The notes beneath the pieces were generated by a model that saw nothing but the letters and a program-made list of their open reading frames with translations, did no database searches and was not told the DNA's origin. The position numbers were made by a program, and so were the translations under genes. Below are positions 53,523-62,027 of a stretch of DNA of 64,000 nt, piece after piece (within the stretch, counting starts at the first letter, position 1; each line of letters begins with the position of its first letter). The DNA is taken from the NCBI GenBank assembly GCA_014841835.1, contig JACYUQ010000001.1:124001-188000 (forward strand), given 5' to 3'. This stretch comes from Oxalobacteraceae sp. CFBP 13730 (lineage in GTDB: Bacteria > Pseudomonadota > Gammaproteobacteria > Burkholderiales > Burkholderiaceae_D).

Positions 53523-54469
53523 CATTGTGGTGAGGGGTGGGTGGTTTGGGCGCGGGTGCGCCAGTCGTTGGGGACGATGAAGCCGCGGTCGGCTTCTTCC
53601 AATGCGTTGTCTTCTCTGCGGACTCTTGCGATCAGCGCTGGGGTGTTTGATATGGCGAAGCGGTCGGTCAGTTCGGCGGCCAGTTGTGCGCGGGTCATTG
53701 CCCATGTCTGTGAAGCGGTGCGCAGTGGCGCCAGCCATTCGAGCTTTGGCAGGATGACGTAGGTGTCGTCGGGCAGATTGGCCAGCTCGCTCAGTGCGCA
53801 CCAGAAGCCGCGGCAATGGCCTTGGGTGATGCCTTGCATTGCCGGCCAGTTGCCGGCGGGGTAGAACAGCCAGCCTTTGACCAGCGCGCCGGCTTTGTTG
53901 ACGGGGCGTGGCAGTTGCGCTTGCGCGGCCGGGTGTTGACCCAGCGCGAGCTGACGTTCGAAGATCTTGCGCATCTTCAGACCCAGCGTGTCGGCCAGAT
54001 TGGGGCCGACCAGTGTGTCGAGGCCTCCCTCGCCGCTCTCGCCTTGCAGATAGAACTTGGTCGCGAACTCGATGTGTTCCAGCGCATCTGGGCCATTTTC
54101 CAGCAGGAAGTCGAATTCACCCACCGTGTCGTTGCGGTTGGCGCGGATTTGCAGGCCGTGCGCGACAAGCCGCCCCTGCTGCGTGAAGTAGAACGCCATC
54201 AGCTTTTCGGCATACAAACCCAGTCGGGTGTACGGCTTCTCGCCGAGCGCCGCGTTCAGCGTCGATGGGTCGGCATCGAGCTGCGCCAGCCAGGTGGCGA
54301 CCTCGTCCGAGATGGGGCCTAGCGTCGCCACGCGGCCGGCCCATGCCGGTGCGGCGCCATCGAGCAGGTCAGGCGAATCGAGCAGCCAGGCCAGCGCGCG
54401 CACGTGCGGCTGCGTCAGGTGTCGCCAGCGCGCGTGGAACGTGGCCTGATAACTAGGTGCGGGGTGCAA
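53522..54469 (-). CDS. DUF1853 family protein
   Basis: About 315 residues of the DUF1853 family: HVRALAWLLDSPDLLDGAAP, GLYAEKLMAFYFTQQGRLVA, GEFDFLLENGPDALEHIEFA (nuclease-like D/E-x-K style), FYLQGESG and GWLFYPAGNWPAM. Families of this shape are suspected PD-(D/E)xK-type proteins, but no activity is known. The start is uncertain: TTG 54469 is used, which overlaps the udg end by 17 bases. Its TGA stop lies within the repeat arm (53522-53524), so the repeat insertion may define the C-terminus. Confidence 0.75.
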   Translation of the reverse strand: MHPAPSYQATFHARWRHLTQPHVRALAWLLDSPDLLDGAAPAWAGRVATLGPISDEVATWLAQLDADPSTLNAALGEKPYTRLGLYAEKLMAFYFTQQGRLVAHGLQIRANRNDTVGEFDFLLENGPDALEHIEFATKFYLQGESGEGGLDTLVGPNLADTLGLKMRKIFERQLALGQHPAAQAQLPRPVNKAGALVKGWLFYPAGNWPAMQGITQGHCRGFWCALSELANLPDDTYVILPKLEWLAPLRTASQTWAMTRAQLAAELTDRFAISNTPALIARVRREDNALEEADRGFIVPNDWRTRAQTTHPSPQ

Positions 54470-55376
54470 GCGAACGCGCCCGGCACAGGTCGGCCCAGGC
54501 CAGCGCCTTGTCGACGCCGCGCAGCAGCAATTCGCCCGGATGCAGCGTGGCGACCAGCGGCACTTCGCCCAGCGCATGCACCTGACCGCGCACGCCGGCC
54601 AGTGGCTCGTTCAGCGCCCGGCCCAGCAGGCCATTGGCGGCGACCTGGCCCATCGTCAGCACCGTCGTTGCGCCCGTCAGTGCCAGCTCGCGCTCCAGGA
54701 ACGGCCGGCACGCCGTGATTTCCTCAGGCGTCGGTGCACGCTCGCCACCCCTGGCATTGACCGGCCGGCATTTCACCAGCGGCGTGACATACGCATCGCG
54801 CTCGCGCGACAGGCCGACCGCGTGCAGCATATTGCCTAGCAGTTTGCCCGGATCGCCCGTCAGCGGCTGGCCGGCCTGCTCGTCGAGCGCGCTCGGCGTA
54901 CCGGCGGCGATCAGCCAGCGCGCCTGGCGCGGTCCGTCACCATACACGGGCTTGCGCCCTTCCCCGCAGGCGCAATCCTTGCAGCCGGCAATCGCCTGGC
55001 GCAAGCCAGCCCAGTCGAGCGTCGACACGTCGGGCGCGGCCGGCGCCGCATGACTGCCGTCGTCCCACGCAGCGTCGGTAGCGACGGGCGGCGGATTGCG
55101 ATACGGCGGCGCCGACAGCGGCGTCATCCCGCGCGCCACCGGTGCAGGATCGGGCACCGGCACCGGTGCAGAAGCAGGTGCAGCAACAGGAGCAGCAGCA
55201 GGAGCAGAAGCCGGCACAACCGCCGGCGCAGCATCGGCCTCGGCACCAGCATCGCTGTCAACAACGTCATCACCAGCAGCATCCGCCACCGGCCCGGGCG
55301 CCGTCCGCAACTGCCACAACGGCCCGATCCCCATCTCGTTCAGAAACAGCGCATCGCGCCCGCTTATGGTCTTCAT
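54453..55376 (-). CDS. Uracil-DNA glycosylase, family 4-like
   Basis: 307 residues. An N-terminal segment MKTISGRDALFLNEMGIGPL, then a low-complexity Ala/Pro/Val linker (about 28-80), and the glycosylase domain with the [4Fe-4S] cysteines (GCKDCACGEGRKPVYGDG, VKCRPVNARG, TACRPFLEREL). The catalytic motif A, usually GEAPG, reads AAGTPSALDEQAGQPLTG, so Glu and Gly are replaced. The motif LHPGELLL near the end replaces the usual H-PS/AA. The enzyme removes uracil from DNA. It belongs to the tsaB-rimI-udg-DUF1853 operon. Confidence 0.85.
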   Translation of the reverse strand: MKTISGRDALFLNEMGIGPLWQLRTAPGPVADAAGDDVVDSDAGAEADAAPAVVPASAPAAAPVAAPASAPVPVPDPAPVARGMTPLSAPPYRNPPPVATDAAWDDGSHAAPAAPDVSTLDWAGLRQAIAGCKDCACGEGRKPVYGDGPRQARWLIAAGTPSALDEQAGQPLTGDPGKLLGNMLHAVGLSRERDAYVTPLVKCRPVNARGGERAPTPEEITACRPFLERELALTGATTVLTMGQVAANGLLGRALNEPLAGVRGQVHALGEVPLVATLHPGELLLRGVDKALAWADLCRARSLAPRT

Positions 55377-55840
55377 AAATCCAGCCTCATCACGATGGCA
55401 TCTTCACGGCCCGCAGCACCAGCCGGATAATAGCCCTTGCGGCGCCCGATATGGACATAGCCATGGCGCCGGTACACATCCAGCGCGCGCTCGTTCGACG
55501 GCCGCACTTCGAGCAGGATCGACGTCATCCCCTGGCTGCGCGCGCGCGCCGCGAGCACGGCCAGCAAACGCCGGCCAAGACCCTGACGCTGGCGATCCGC
55601 CGCCACCGCAACGTCGAGCAGGTGCGCTTCGTCCAGCGCATACATAAACAGGTAGTAGCCGGCCAGCGCGCCATCAGCATCACGCACTGTCCAGCAATCG
55701 TAGCCGCTGTTGAGCGAGTCGATGAAGTTCCCGCGACTCCAGGGAAACGGAAACACGCTCGTCTCCAGCGCGCACACTTCGCCCACATCGGCCGCCGTCA
55801 TCGGCGCCAGTTGCAGGCCGAGATCGAGCAGGTCGCTCAT
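55373..55840 (-). CDS. rimI: Ribosomal protein S18-alanine N-acetyltransferase RimI
   Basis: 155 residues, GNAT fold: ALETSVFPFPWSRGNFIDSL, LLDVAVAADRQRQGLGRRLL (acetyl-CoA loop), EVRPSNERALDVYRRHGYVH. Acetylates the N-terminal Ala of S18. Overlaps tsaB (start) and udg (stop) by ATGA. The tsaB-rimI pairing is common in bacteria. Confidence 0.94.
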   Translation of the reverse strand: MSDLLDLGLQLAPMTAADVGEVCALETSVFPFPWSRGNFIDSLNSGYDCWTVRDADGALAGYYLFMYALDEAHLLDVAVAADRQRQGLGRRLLAVLAARARSQGMTSILLEVRPSNERALDVYRRHGYVHIGRRKGYYPAGAAGREDAIVMRLDL

Positions 55841-56544
55841 GCGCCAGCCTTGACCGCATTGATCACCAGGCGCTCGGCCGTGGTAAACGCGATCTTGTTG
55901 CGCAGGTAGATCGGCTGTGCCTGCGCCGCCGGCACGCCCTGCCCGGCAGCCAGTGCGTCAACGGCAAGCAGCGCCATCTCGCGCGCATGTGGCACGATGT
56001 CCGCCATGGCGCCGGCAGCAAATGCCTGCCCGGCGAAGGCGTCGGCATACGCGTCGAACCCGTTGCCGCACGCCTGCAGACCAGCCACCGCCAGCGGCGC
56101 CACGGCCTGCGGCGCGCTCAGCGTGGGCGCCACGACTTCGCGCCAGACACCATCGAAGCGGTACTGCGCCCAATAGACTTCGCCCATGCGCGCGTCGAGC
56201 ACCGCCAGCACCTCGGTCGCGCCGCAGCGCGCCCGGCAGCTCTCGGCCATCGCGGCCAGCGTCACCATTGGCAGCACGGGAAGATTGGCGCCGTATGCCA
56301 ATCCCTGCGCGACGCCGCACGCCGTGCGCACGCCGGTAAACGACCCGGGGCCGGCCCCGAAAGCAATCGCGTCGCAGTCCGCCAGCGCAATGCCGGCTTC
56401 GCGCAGCAGTTCCTGCACCATCGGCAGGATCGATTGCGAGTGGCTGCGCACGCCGGCGGTGGCGCGGGCGATGACGGCGTCGTTGACCAGCAGCGCGCAA
56501 GACGCCAGCTCGGCCGAGGTTTCAATGGCAAGGATGGTAGGCAT
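55837..56544 (-). CDS. tsaB: tRNA threonylcarbamoyladenosine biosynthesis protein TsaB
   Basis: 235 residues from ATG 56544 (MPTILAIETSAELASCALLV). ASKHA-type motifs: VRSHSQSILPMVQELLREAG, AFGAGPGSFTGVRTACGVAQ. It scaffolds TsaD in making t6A37 on ANN-decoding tRNAs. First gene of the four-gene operon. Confidence 0.95.
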   Translation of the reverse strand: MPTILAIETSAELASCALLVNDAVIARATAGVRSHSQSILPMVQELLREAGIALADCDAIAFGAGPGSFTGVRTACGVAQGLAYGANLPVLPMVTLAAMAESCRARCGATEVLAVLDARMGEVYWAQYRFDGVWREVVAPTLSAPQAVAPLAVAGLQACGNGFDAYADAFAGQAFAAGAMADIVPHAREMALLAVDALAAGQGVPAAQAQPIYLRNKIAFTTAERLVINAVKAGA

Positions 56545-56624
56545 CCCGTATTTTAACCGCTTGGCCGGGCGCCATCCATGCCGGTCGGCCTTCCCCGCCA
56601 CATTGCAGCGCAACACGGAGTAAA

Positions 56625-57059
56625 ATGCGCTCCATGCATAGCCTGACCCTCGATTCTTCGACCCTCGACGCCGCTGTCGCCGCCGTCCACGACGACGCCT
56701 GGACGGTCGCCTGCCTGTGCGCCGCCTGGTGCGGCACCTGCGCGACCTACCGCGCCACGTTCGAAAGCCTGGCCGCGCGCCACCCGGACAAGCACTTCAT
56801 CTGGATCGACATCGAAGACCAGGCCGCCCTGGTTGGCGACCTCGATGTCGACAACTTCCCGACACTGCTGCTGCAGCGCGGCGACACCGTGGCGTTCTTC
56901 GGCACGATGGTGCCCGATGGCGGCGTGGCCGATCGCCTGATCCAGGCCCAGGCCGAGATCGCGCCGGCCGAACTGGCGCGCCTGGCGCAATCGAGCGAAG
57001 AGCGCCGCGAATGGCAGCGCGACTGCAATCTGCGGCAACTGCTGGGCGGCGCTGACTAA
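56625..57059 (+). CDS. Thioredoxin-like protein
   Basis: 144 residues with a WCGTC active site (VACLCAAWCGTCATYRATFE) and FPTLLLQRGDTVAFFGTMVP, the cis-Pro region. It is divergent from tsaB (80-base gap) and its stop overlaps the next gene's stop by four bases in convergent orientation. GGAG four bases before ATG 56625. A cytoplasmic thiol oxidoreductase; not the main thioredoxin. Confidence 0.85.
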   Translation: MRSMHSLTLDSSTLDAAVAAVHDDAWTVACLCAAWCGTCATYRATFESLAARHPDKHFIWIDIEDQAALVGDLDVDNFPTLLLQRGDTVAFFGTMVPDGGVADRLIQAQAEIAPAELARLAQSSEERREWQRDCNLRQLLGGAD

Positions 57060-60000
57060 CCCTGCCCGCCCCAGCGCGCCACGATTTCGTCCCCGGCCAC
57101 GGGCTTGCCATACAAATACCCCTGTGCCAGATTGCACCCGTGGCGCAGCAAAAATGCTGCCTGGTCCGCTCGTTCGACGCCTTCGGCAATCACCGACAGG
57201 TTCATGCTCTTGCCGAGCTGGATGATGGCAACCGCAATGGCCTCGTCGTCCGGCCCCTGTGAGATATCCTTGATGAAGCTGCGGTCGATCTTGAGCGTCT
57301 GCACCGGCAACTGCTTCAGATACGCCAGCGATGAATAGCCGGTGCCGAAATCGTCGATCGCCAGCCCCACGCCGATCGCGTGCAGGTCCTTCACGTACTG
57401 TAGCGCGTCGCCCGTATTCATGATGATCGACTCGGTTACTTCCAGCTGCAGGCGGTGCGGTGCGAGGCCGGTCGATTCCAGCACCTCGGTCACGATCGCC
57501 GCCATGCCGCCGCGCTCGAACTGGCGCACCGACAGGTTCACCGCCATCTTCGGCATGCGCAAGCCCTGCGCTTCCCACGCCACCATCTGACGGCACGCTT
57601 CCTGCAGCACCCACTGGCCAAGCTGGCCGATGAAGCCGGTGTCTTCGGCCAGCGGGATGAACTGACCCGGGCCGATCATGCCCAGCTCGGCGCTGTTCCA
57701 GCGCACCAGCGCTTCGACGCCGGTCAGGCGGCCGCTGTCCATTTCAACCTGCGGCTGATACGCCAGGTAGATTTCGTGCTTGTCGATCGCGCGCCGCAGC
57801 AGGCCTTCCATGCGCAGGCGCTCGACGCCGTCGCCGCTCATCGACGCCGCATAGAACTGGTAGCCGTTGCGCCCGCGCGCCTTGGCCTGATACATCGCCA
57901 CGTCGGCATTGCGGATCAGCATGTGCATGTCCTGCGCGTCCTGCGGATACAGGCTGATGCCGACGCTGCCGGTGACGAACAGCTCGTAGCCGGACACCAT
58001 GAACGGCTGCTCGAACATCGCGATCAGCTTGGCCGCCACGCGGGTCGCGCCGGCGACGCCGCCGATATCCTCGAGCAGCACGATGAATTCGTCGCCGCCC
58101 AGACGCGCCAGCGTGTCGCCTTCGCGCAGGCACCGGGCCAGAGCGAAGGCCGCCTGCTTGAGCAGCTCGTCGCCGACGTGGTGCCCCAGCGTGTCGTTGA
58201 CGTTCTTGAAGCGATCCAGGTCGATGAACAGCACCGCGAGCTGCTGGCCGTCGCGCTGCGCGCGCGTCATCGCGTGGCGCAGGCGGTCGTGGAACAGCAG
58301 GCGGTTGGGCAGCGCGGTCAGGGGGTCGTGGTGCGCCAGGTGATCGAGCTGGTTCTGCGATTCGCGCGCACGCGTGATGTCGCTGAAGACCGACACATAA
58401 TGCGTGATCGCGCCAGCATCGCCCCGCACCGCGGTGACGGTCAGCGATTCCAGATACGCTTCGCCGTCCTGGCGCGTATCCCAGATCTCGCCGCGCCAGA
58501 AGCCGGTGTCGTCCAGTTCACGCCACAGCTTGTGATAAAAATCTTCGTCCTGGAGGCGGCCACGCATCATGCTCGACTCGCGCCCCACCGCTTCTTCTTC
58601 GCTGTAGCCGGTGATGCAGGTGAAGGCCGGGTTGACGGCCACGATGCGGCCCGTCACGTCCAGCACCATGACGCCATCGGCAATGTGCTTGAGTACCGTT
58701 GCCGACAGGCGCAGCTTTTCTTCGGCCAGCTTGCGTTCGGTGATGTCGGCAAACACCCAGATGCTGCCTTCGTTCGGGTGCGCCGGGTCGAGCGCCGAGC
58801 CGCTCACCAGGCACCAGAACAGGCTGCCGTCGCGATGGCGTAACTGGTGTTCTTCGCCCAGGTCCATGCGCCGCGCCAGCAGCGGGTATTGCGTCATGGC
58901 GGTCTGCTCGTATTCTTCGCGCGTCGGGTACAGGATCTCGGTCGACTGGCCGACCATCTGGCCCTCGTCATAACCGAACAGCGCTTCGCCGCGCCGGTTG
59001 CTCGAGACGATGCGGCGCTGGCGCACGAACAGCACGCCGAACATCACGTTGTCGAGGATCGCGCCCTGCTCGGCCAGCAGCGCTTCGATGCGCATCTCGT
59101 TGTGCTTGCGCTCACTGATATCCGCGATGATGCCGTCGATCCGCACCGCGCCATCCAAGGCGGCCGCGCCCGACAAGCCCTGCGGTTGCCCGCTTTCCTG
59201 CACCCAGCGCTCGATACCGTGGGCATTGATGATCCGGTATTCCAGCTGATACGCGTCGCCAACGCGCGCGGCGTGGCGCACCGTGTGGCTGTACCGGCGG
59301 CGGTCTTCCGGGTGCACGATATCGGTCCAGTCGTGGGTCGTGGCGCGCATCAGCTGCTCTGCTGGATGGCCGGTGATGTCTTCGATCGCATCGCTGACAA
59401 ACTCGATGGTCCCGCCAGCGCGCACGCGAAACACCGCGCCCGGGACCTGGTTCACGATGCTGCGAAACTGTTCTTCGCGCCGCGCGATATCGGCGAACAG
59501 GTCGCGAATGGCCAAGCGCATGCGTTCCATCTGCTGGCCCAGGCGCCCCAGTTCGTCCGACGCCGACAGTGCCAGCGGCGTGTCGAAGTCGGCGCGCGCC
59601 AGCCGGTCGGAAAACCGCATCAGGCGGCGCAGCGGCGAGAGCAGGCGGCGGCGCAGCAGCAGCGCGATCAGCAGCAGCGAGACGGCCACCTGCCCGACGA
59701 CCACGAGCGCATAGTTGCGTTGCTTGCGGCGCAGCTCGTGCTGGCTGCGGTAGTCGTCCATCTCGATGCGCACGGTGCCGATGGTCTCGCCGCGCACCAC
59801 GACCGGCCGTTCGGCGCCCAGCACCCGCCCGAGCGGGCGCGCCGGCGAGCGCACCCGCAGCGCGACCTCGCCTTCCGGCCCATGAACCTCGACCATCACC
59901 ACGGCCGGGTCACGCAGCATCGCATCGAGCAGCGGCCGCGCCGTTTCGGGATCGAGATTCCAGAGCGGCTCTTGCACGCCGAGCGCCAGGATCTCGGCAT

Positions 60001-60196
60001 TGCGCTTGAGGGATTCATCGAGCGCTGCAGCCACCGCGGCGCGCTCCTGCACACCGATCAGAAGATAACTGCCCACCGCCGCCGGCCCTGCCAGCCCGAC
60101 AAATACCACCAACAGCAGGGCGCGGTACAGCGAACGGCCGTACAGACTGCCCAGGCGCGACAGGATGGTGGGAGGCGTGGATGCGGGATTCGACAT
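57056..60196 (-). CDS. PAS-GGDEF-EAL membrane protein (c-di-GMP turnover)
   Basis: About 1046 residues. Two TM helices (about 20-40 and 165-190) flank a periplasmic sensor (CHASE-like); HAMP-like linker RRLLSPLRRLMRFSDRLARA; three PAS/PAC repeats (FRSIVNQVPGAVFRVRAGGT; LLAEQGAILDNVMFGVLFVR; SATVLKHIADGVMVLDVTGR); a GGDEF domain with an intact LGGDEFIVLLED and an EAL domain with TGVEALVRWNS (EAL intact). Both enzyme motifs are present, so it may act as cyclase, phosphodiesterase or both. ATG 60196 is used; a GTG at 60244 would add 16 residues. Neither start has a clear Shine-Dalgarno. Confidence 0.93.
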   Translation of the reverse strand: MSNPASTPPTILSRLGSLYGRSLYRALLLVVFVGLAGPAAVGSYLLIGVQERAAVAAALDESLKRNAEILALGVQEPLWNLDPETARPLLDAMLRDPAVVMVEVHGPEGEVALRVRSPARPLGRVLGAERPVVVRGETIGTVRIEMDDYRSQHELRRKQRNYALVVVGQVAVSLLLIALLLRRRLLSPLRRLMRFSDRLARADFDTPLALSASDELGRLGQQMERMRLAIRDLFADIARREEQFRSIVNQVPGAVFRVRAGGTIEFVSDAIEDITGHPAEQLMRATTHDWTDIVHPEDRRRYSHTVRHAARVGDAYQLEYRIINAHGIERWVQESGQPQGLSGAAALDGAVRIDGIIADISERKHNEMRIEALLAEQGAILDNVMFGVLFVRQRRIVSSNRRGEALFGYDEGQMVGQSTEILYPTREEYEQTAMTQYPLLARRMDLGEEHQLRHRDGSLFWCLVSGSALDPAHPNEGSIWVFADITERKLAEEKLRLSATVLKHIADGVMVLDVTGRIVAVNPAFTCITGYSEEEAVGRESSMMRGRLQDEDFYHKLWRELDDTGFWRGEIWDTRQDGEAYLESLTVTAVRGDAGAITHYVSVFSDITRARESQNQLDHLAHHDPLTALPNRLLFHDRLRHAMTRAQRDGQQLAVLFIDLDRFKNVNDTLGHHVGDELLKQAAFALARCLREGDTLARLGGDEFIVLLEDIGGVAGATRVAAKLIAMFEQPFMVSGYELFVTGSVGISLYPQDAQDMHMLIRNADVAMYQAKARGRNGYQFYAASMSGDGVERLRMEGLLRRAIDKHEIYLAYQPQVEMDSGRLTGVEALVRWNSAELGMIGPGQFIPLAEDTGFIGQLGQWVLQEACRQMVAWEAQGLRMPKMAVNLSVRQFERGGMAAIVTEVLESTGLAPHRLQLEVTESIIMNTGDALQYVKDLHAIGVGLAIDDFGTGYSSLAYLKQLPVQTLKIDRSFIKDISQGPDDEAIAVAIIQLGKSMNLSVIAEGVERADQAAFLLRHGCNLAQGYLYGKPVAGDEIVARWGGQG

Positions 60197-60375
60197 GACG
60201 TTGGCGCCGCCGGCGCTCGCCGCTGGCACTGCCTTTACTGACACGATAGGGAAGACGCGATTATGCCCCGTCGCTTGCTAGGCGTCACTAGCTAACAACC
60301 CGTGACCGCAGCAGCGCGTGGCTGGACTTGCTATGATGGATTGTCATGAACACGTTTTCAATCAAGGAGAATCTG

Positions 60376-60885
60376 ATGAGTCATTCCCTGTACGCCGCTT
60401 CGGTGCCGGTATTTCGCCAACTGCTCGACGCACTGGCTGATGTGCTCGAAAAGGCCGAGGCCCATGCACTCGAACGCCGCATCGAACCGGACGCGCTGCT
60501 CCAAGCCCGCCTGTTCCCCGACATGTTCCCGCTGGCGCGCCAGATCCAGCTCGCCACCGACTTCGCCAAGGGCGCCGGCGCGCGCCTGGCCGGGATCGAA
60601 TCGCCACGCTATGAAGATGGCGAGCGCACCTTTACCGAACTGCAGCAGCGCATCACGCGCACGGTTGGCTTTCTGGACACCTTGGAGCAAGCCGACATCG
60701 ATGCCGGTGCCACCCGCCCGATCACGCATGGCAGCGGCGAACGCGCACGCCATTTCGACACCGGCGCGGTCTACCTGACCCACTTCGCGATGCCGCAGTT
60801 CTGCTTCCACGTGACGACCGCCTACGCGATCCTGCGCCACAACGGGGTGCCGATCGGCAAACGCGACTTTATCGGCAGCTATTAA
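60376..60885 (+). CDS. DUF1993 family protein
   Basis: 169 residues from ATG 60376 (AAGGAG six bases before): MSHSLYAASVPVFRQLLDAL, ARLFPDMFPLARQIQLATDF, THGSGERARHFDTGAVYLTH, FCFHVTTAYAILRHNGVPIG. The family belongs to the DinB/YfiT-like helical bundle group; function unknown. An upstream in-frame ATG at 60346 is possible. Confidence 0.9.
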   Translation: MSHSLYAASVPVFRQLLDALADVLEKAEAHALERRIEPDALLQARLFPDMFPLARQIQLATDFAKGAGARLAGIESPRYEDGERTFTELQQRITRTVGFLDTLEQADIDAGATRPITHGSGERARHFDTGAVYLTHFAMPQFCFHVTTAYAILRHNGVPIGKRDFIGSY

Positions 60886-60895
60886 TAAGTAACGA

Positions 60896-61132
60896 TTATT
60901 TGTTGCGGCGCGGGTAACCCTGCGCCAGTATGCGCTGCCAGACCAGCTCCTTGGCGTCAGCGCTCATCGACACCCAGTGCGCCACCTCGGCCACCGTGCG
61001 ACCGCAGCCGCGGCAGACTTCGTCGAACGTGGTCGAGCAGACCGCCACGCAAGGGGTGTCCGGACGGCCGGCCGGGGTGCCGGGGGTGACCGGTGCGGGG
61101 CTCGCCCCGCCTGCTTCAGGCCGGTCCGACAT
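60896..61132 (-). CDS. DUF1289 protein (Cys-rich)
   Basis: 78 residues from ATG 61132: DTPCVAVCSTTFDEVCRGCG RTVAEVAHW is the DUF1289 pattern with four cysteines. Possibly a small metal-binding protein. Overlaps the DUF1415 gene by 17 bases. Confidence 0.85.
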   Translation of the reverse strand: MSDRPEAGGASPAPVTPGTPAGRPDTPCVAVCSTTFDEVCRGCGRTVAEVAHWVSMSADAKELVWQRILAQGYPRRNK

Positions 61133-61682
61133 GGAGCTTGTCCCAACCGTCGTGTCCGAGCTGCTGCATCGTCTCGATATTCTTTTCAAAAATCTCTTCC
61201 GCCTGCGGGAAGGCTTCCACGGCGCGCGCGATGCTGTCCTCGCGCAGCAGGTGCAGGATCGGATACGGTGCGCGGTTCGTGTAATTGGAGATATCGTTGA
61301 TATCAGTATCGGCGAACTGGTACAACGGATGGAAGCTGGCCACCTGCAGTTCGCCATCGAGCTGCATGTCCTCGAGCGCGGCGTCGGCCACGTCCAGGAA
61401 CTCGTTGTAATCCTCGAAGTCGCCCAGCACGAACGGGTGAATGATCAGCGTGGTGTCGACCTTCTCGGCAGCGGTATCGGACAGGTGCTGCAGCTCGTCC
61501 ATCAGTGTTTCAAGCAATTGTTCTGGCGTGGTTGCGTTCGCAACGACGTAACGGACCTGCTCCTTCACATACACGGCCTTGGCAAACGGGCACAGGTTCA
61601 GGCCGATCACGGCCTGCTCGAGCCAGTGACGGGTTGCCGCGACGATGGCGTCGTCGTCGGCGTTGAGGTTGGGAGTACGCAT
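61116..61682 (-). CDS. DUF1415 family protein
   Basis: 188 residues from ATG 61682: MRTPNLNADDDAIVAATRHW, LNLCPFAKAVYVKEQVRYVV, HPFVLGDFEDYNEFLDVADA, YPILHLLREDSIARAVEAFP. Conserved Cys in NLCPFA suggests a redox or ligand site. Function unknown. Coupled to DUF1289. Confidence 0.85.
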   Translation of the reverse strand: MRTPNLNADDDAIVAATRHWLEQAVIGLNLCPFAKAVYVKEQVRYVVANATTPEQLLETLMDELQHLSDTAAEKVDTTLIIHPFVLGDFEDYNEFLDVADAALEDMQLDGELQVASFHPLYQFADTDINDISNYTNRAPYPILHLLREDSIARAVEAFPQAEEIFEKNIETMQQLGHDGWDKLHVGPA

Positions 61683-62027
61683 GGAAGACTTTCTATAGCA
61701 ATGCAGACAGCAAACACCAGATTGTACGCACTCTTTGCGTGCCCTCATAGATCGGCCCTGATCCGGGCGTAACGTTGGACTATCGGTCGGTATGCATGCT
61801 GGATAGCAGCACAGAATCCCGCCTGCTGCTGACCAAACCTGTCACCAGTTCATTAATTTCGATGATCCTGATGGCATCTTCTGTTTTCATGATGTTAACG
61901 TACGCGATTCGAGGGGGCATTTTTATTGTAACGAACGCGTCATACATCTTGACGCGCTCGACAATCCCTACGTACTATGCCTCCTTGTCCTCGGTCCGTT
62001 CGTTCCTGAACGCAACACTGGAAAGCT
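61683..62027. other. Divergent intergenic region
   Basis: 345 bases between the leftward DUF1415 gene and the rightward mltD-like gene. Apart from the promoter at 61949-61978 nothing recognisable is seen. A short open frame on the + strand here lacks coding character. Confidence 0.5.
61949..61978 (+). promoter_or_regulatory. Sigma70-type promoter of the mltD-like gene
   Basis: TTGACG and TACTAT are 18 bases apart (five and four of six to consensus), 50 bases before the start. Confidence 0.6.
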
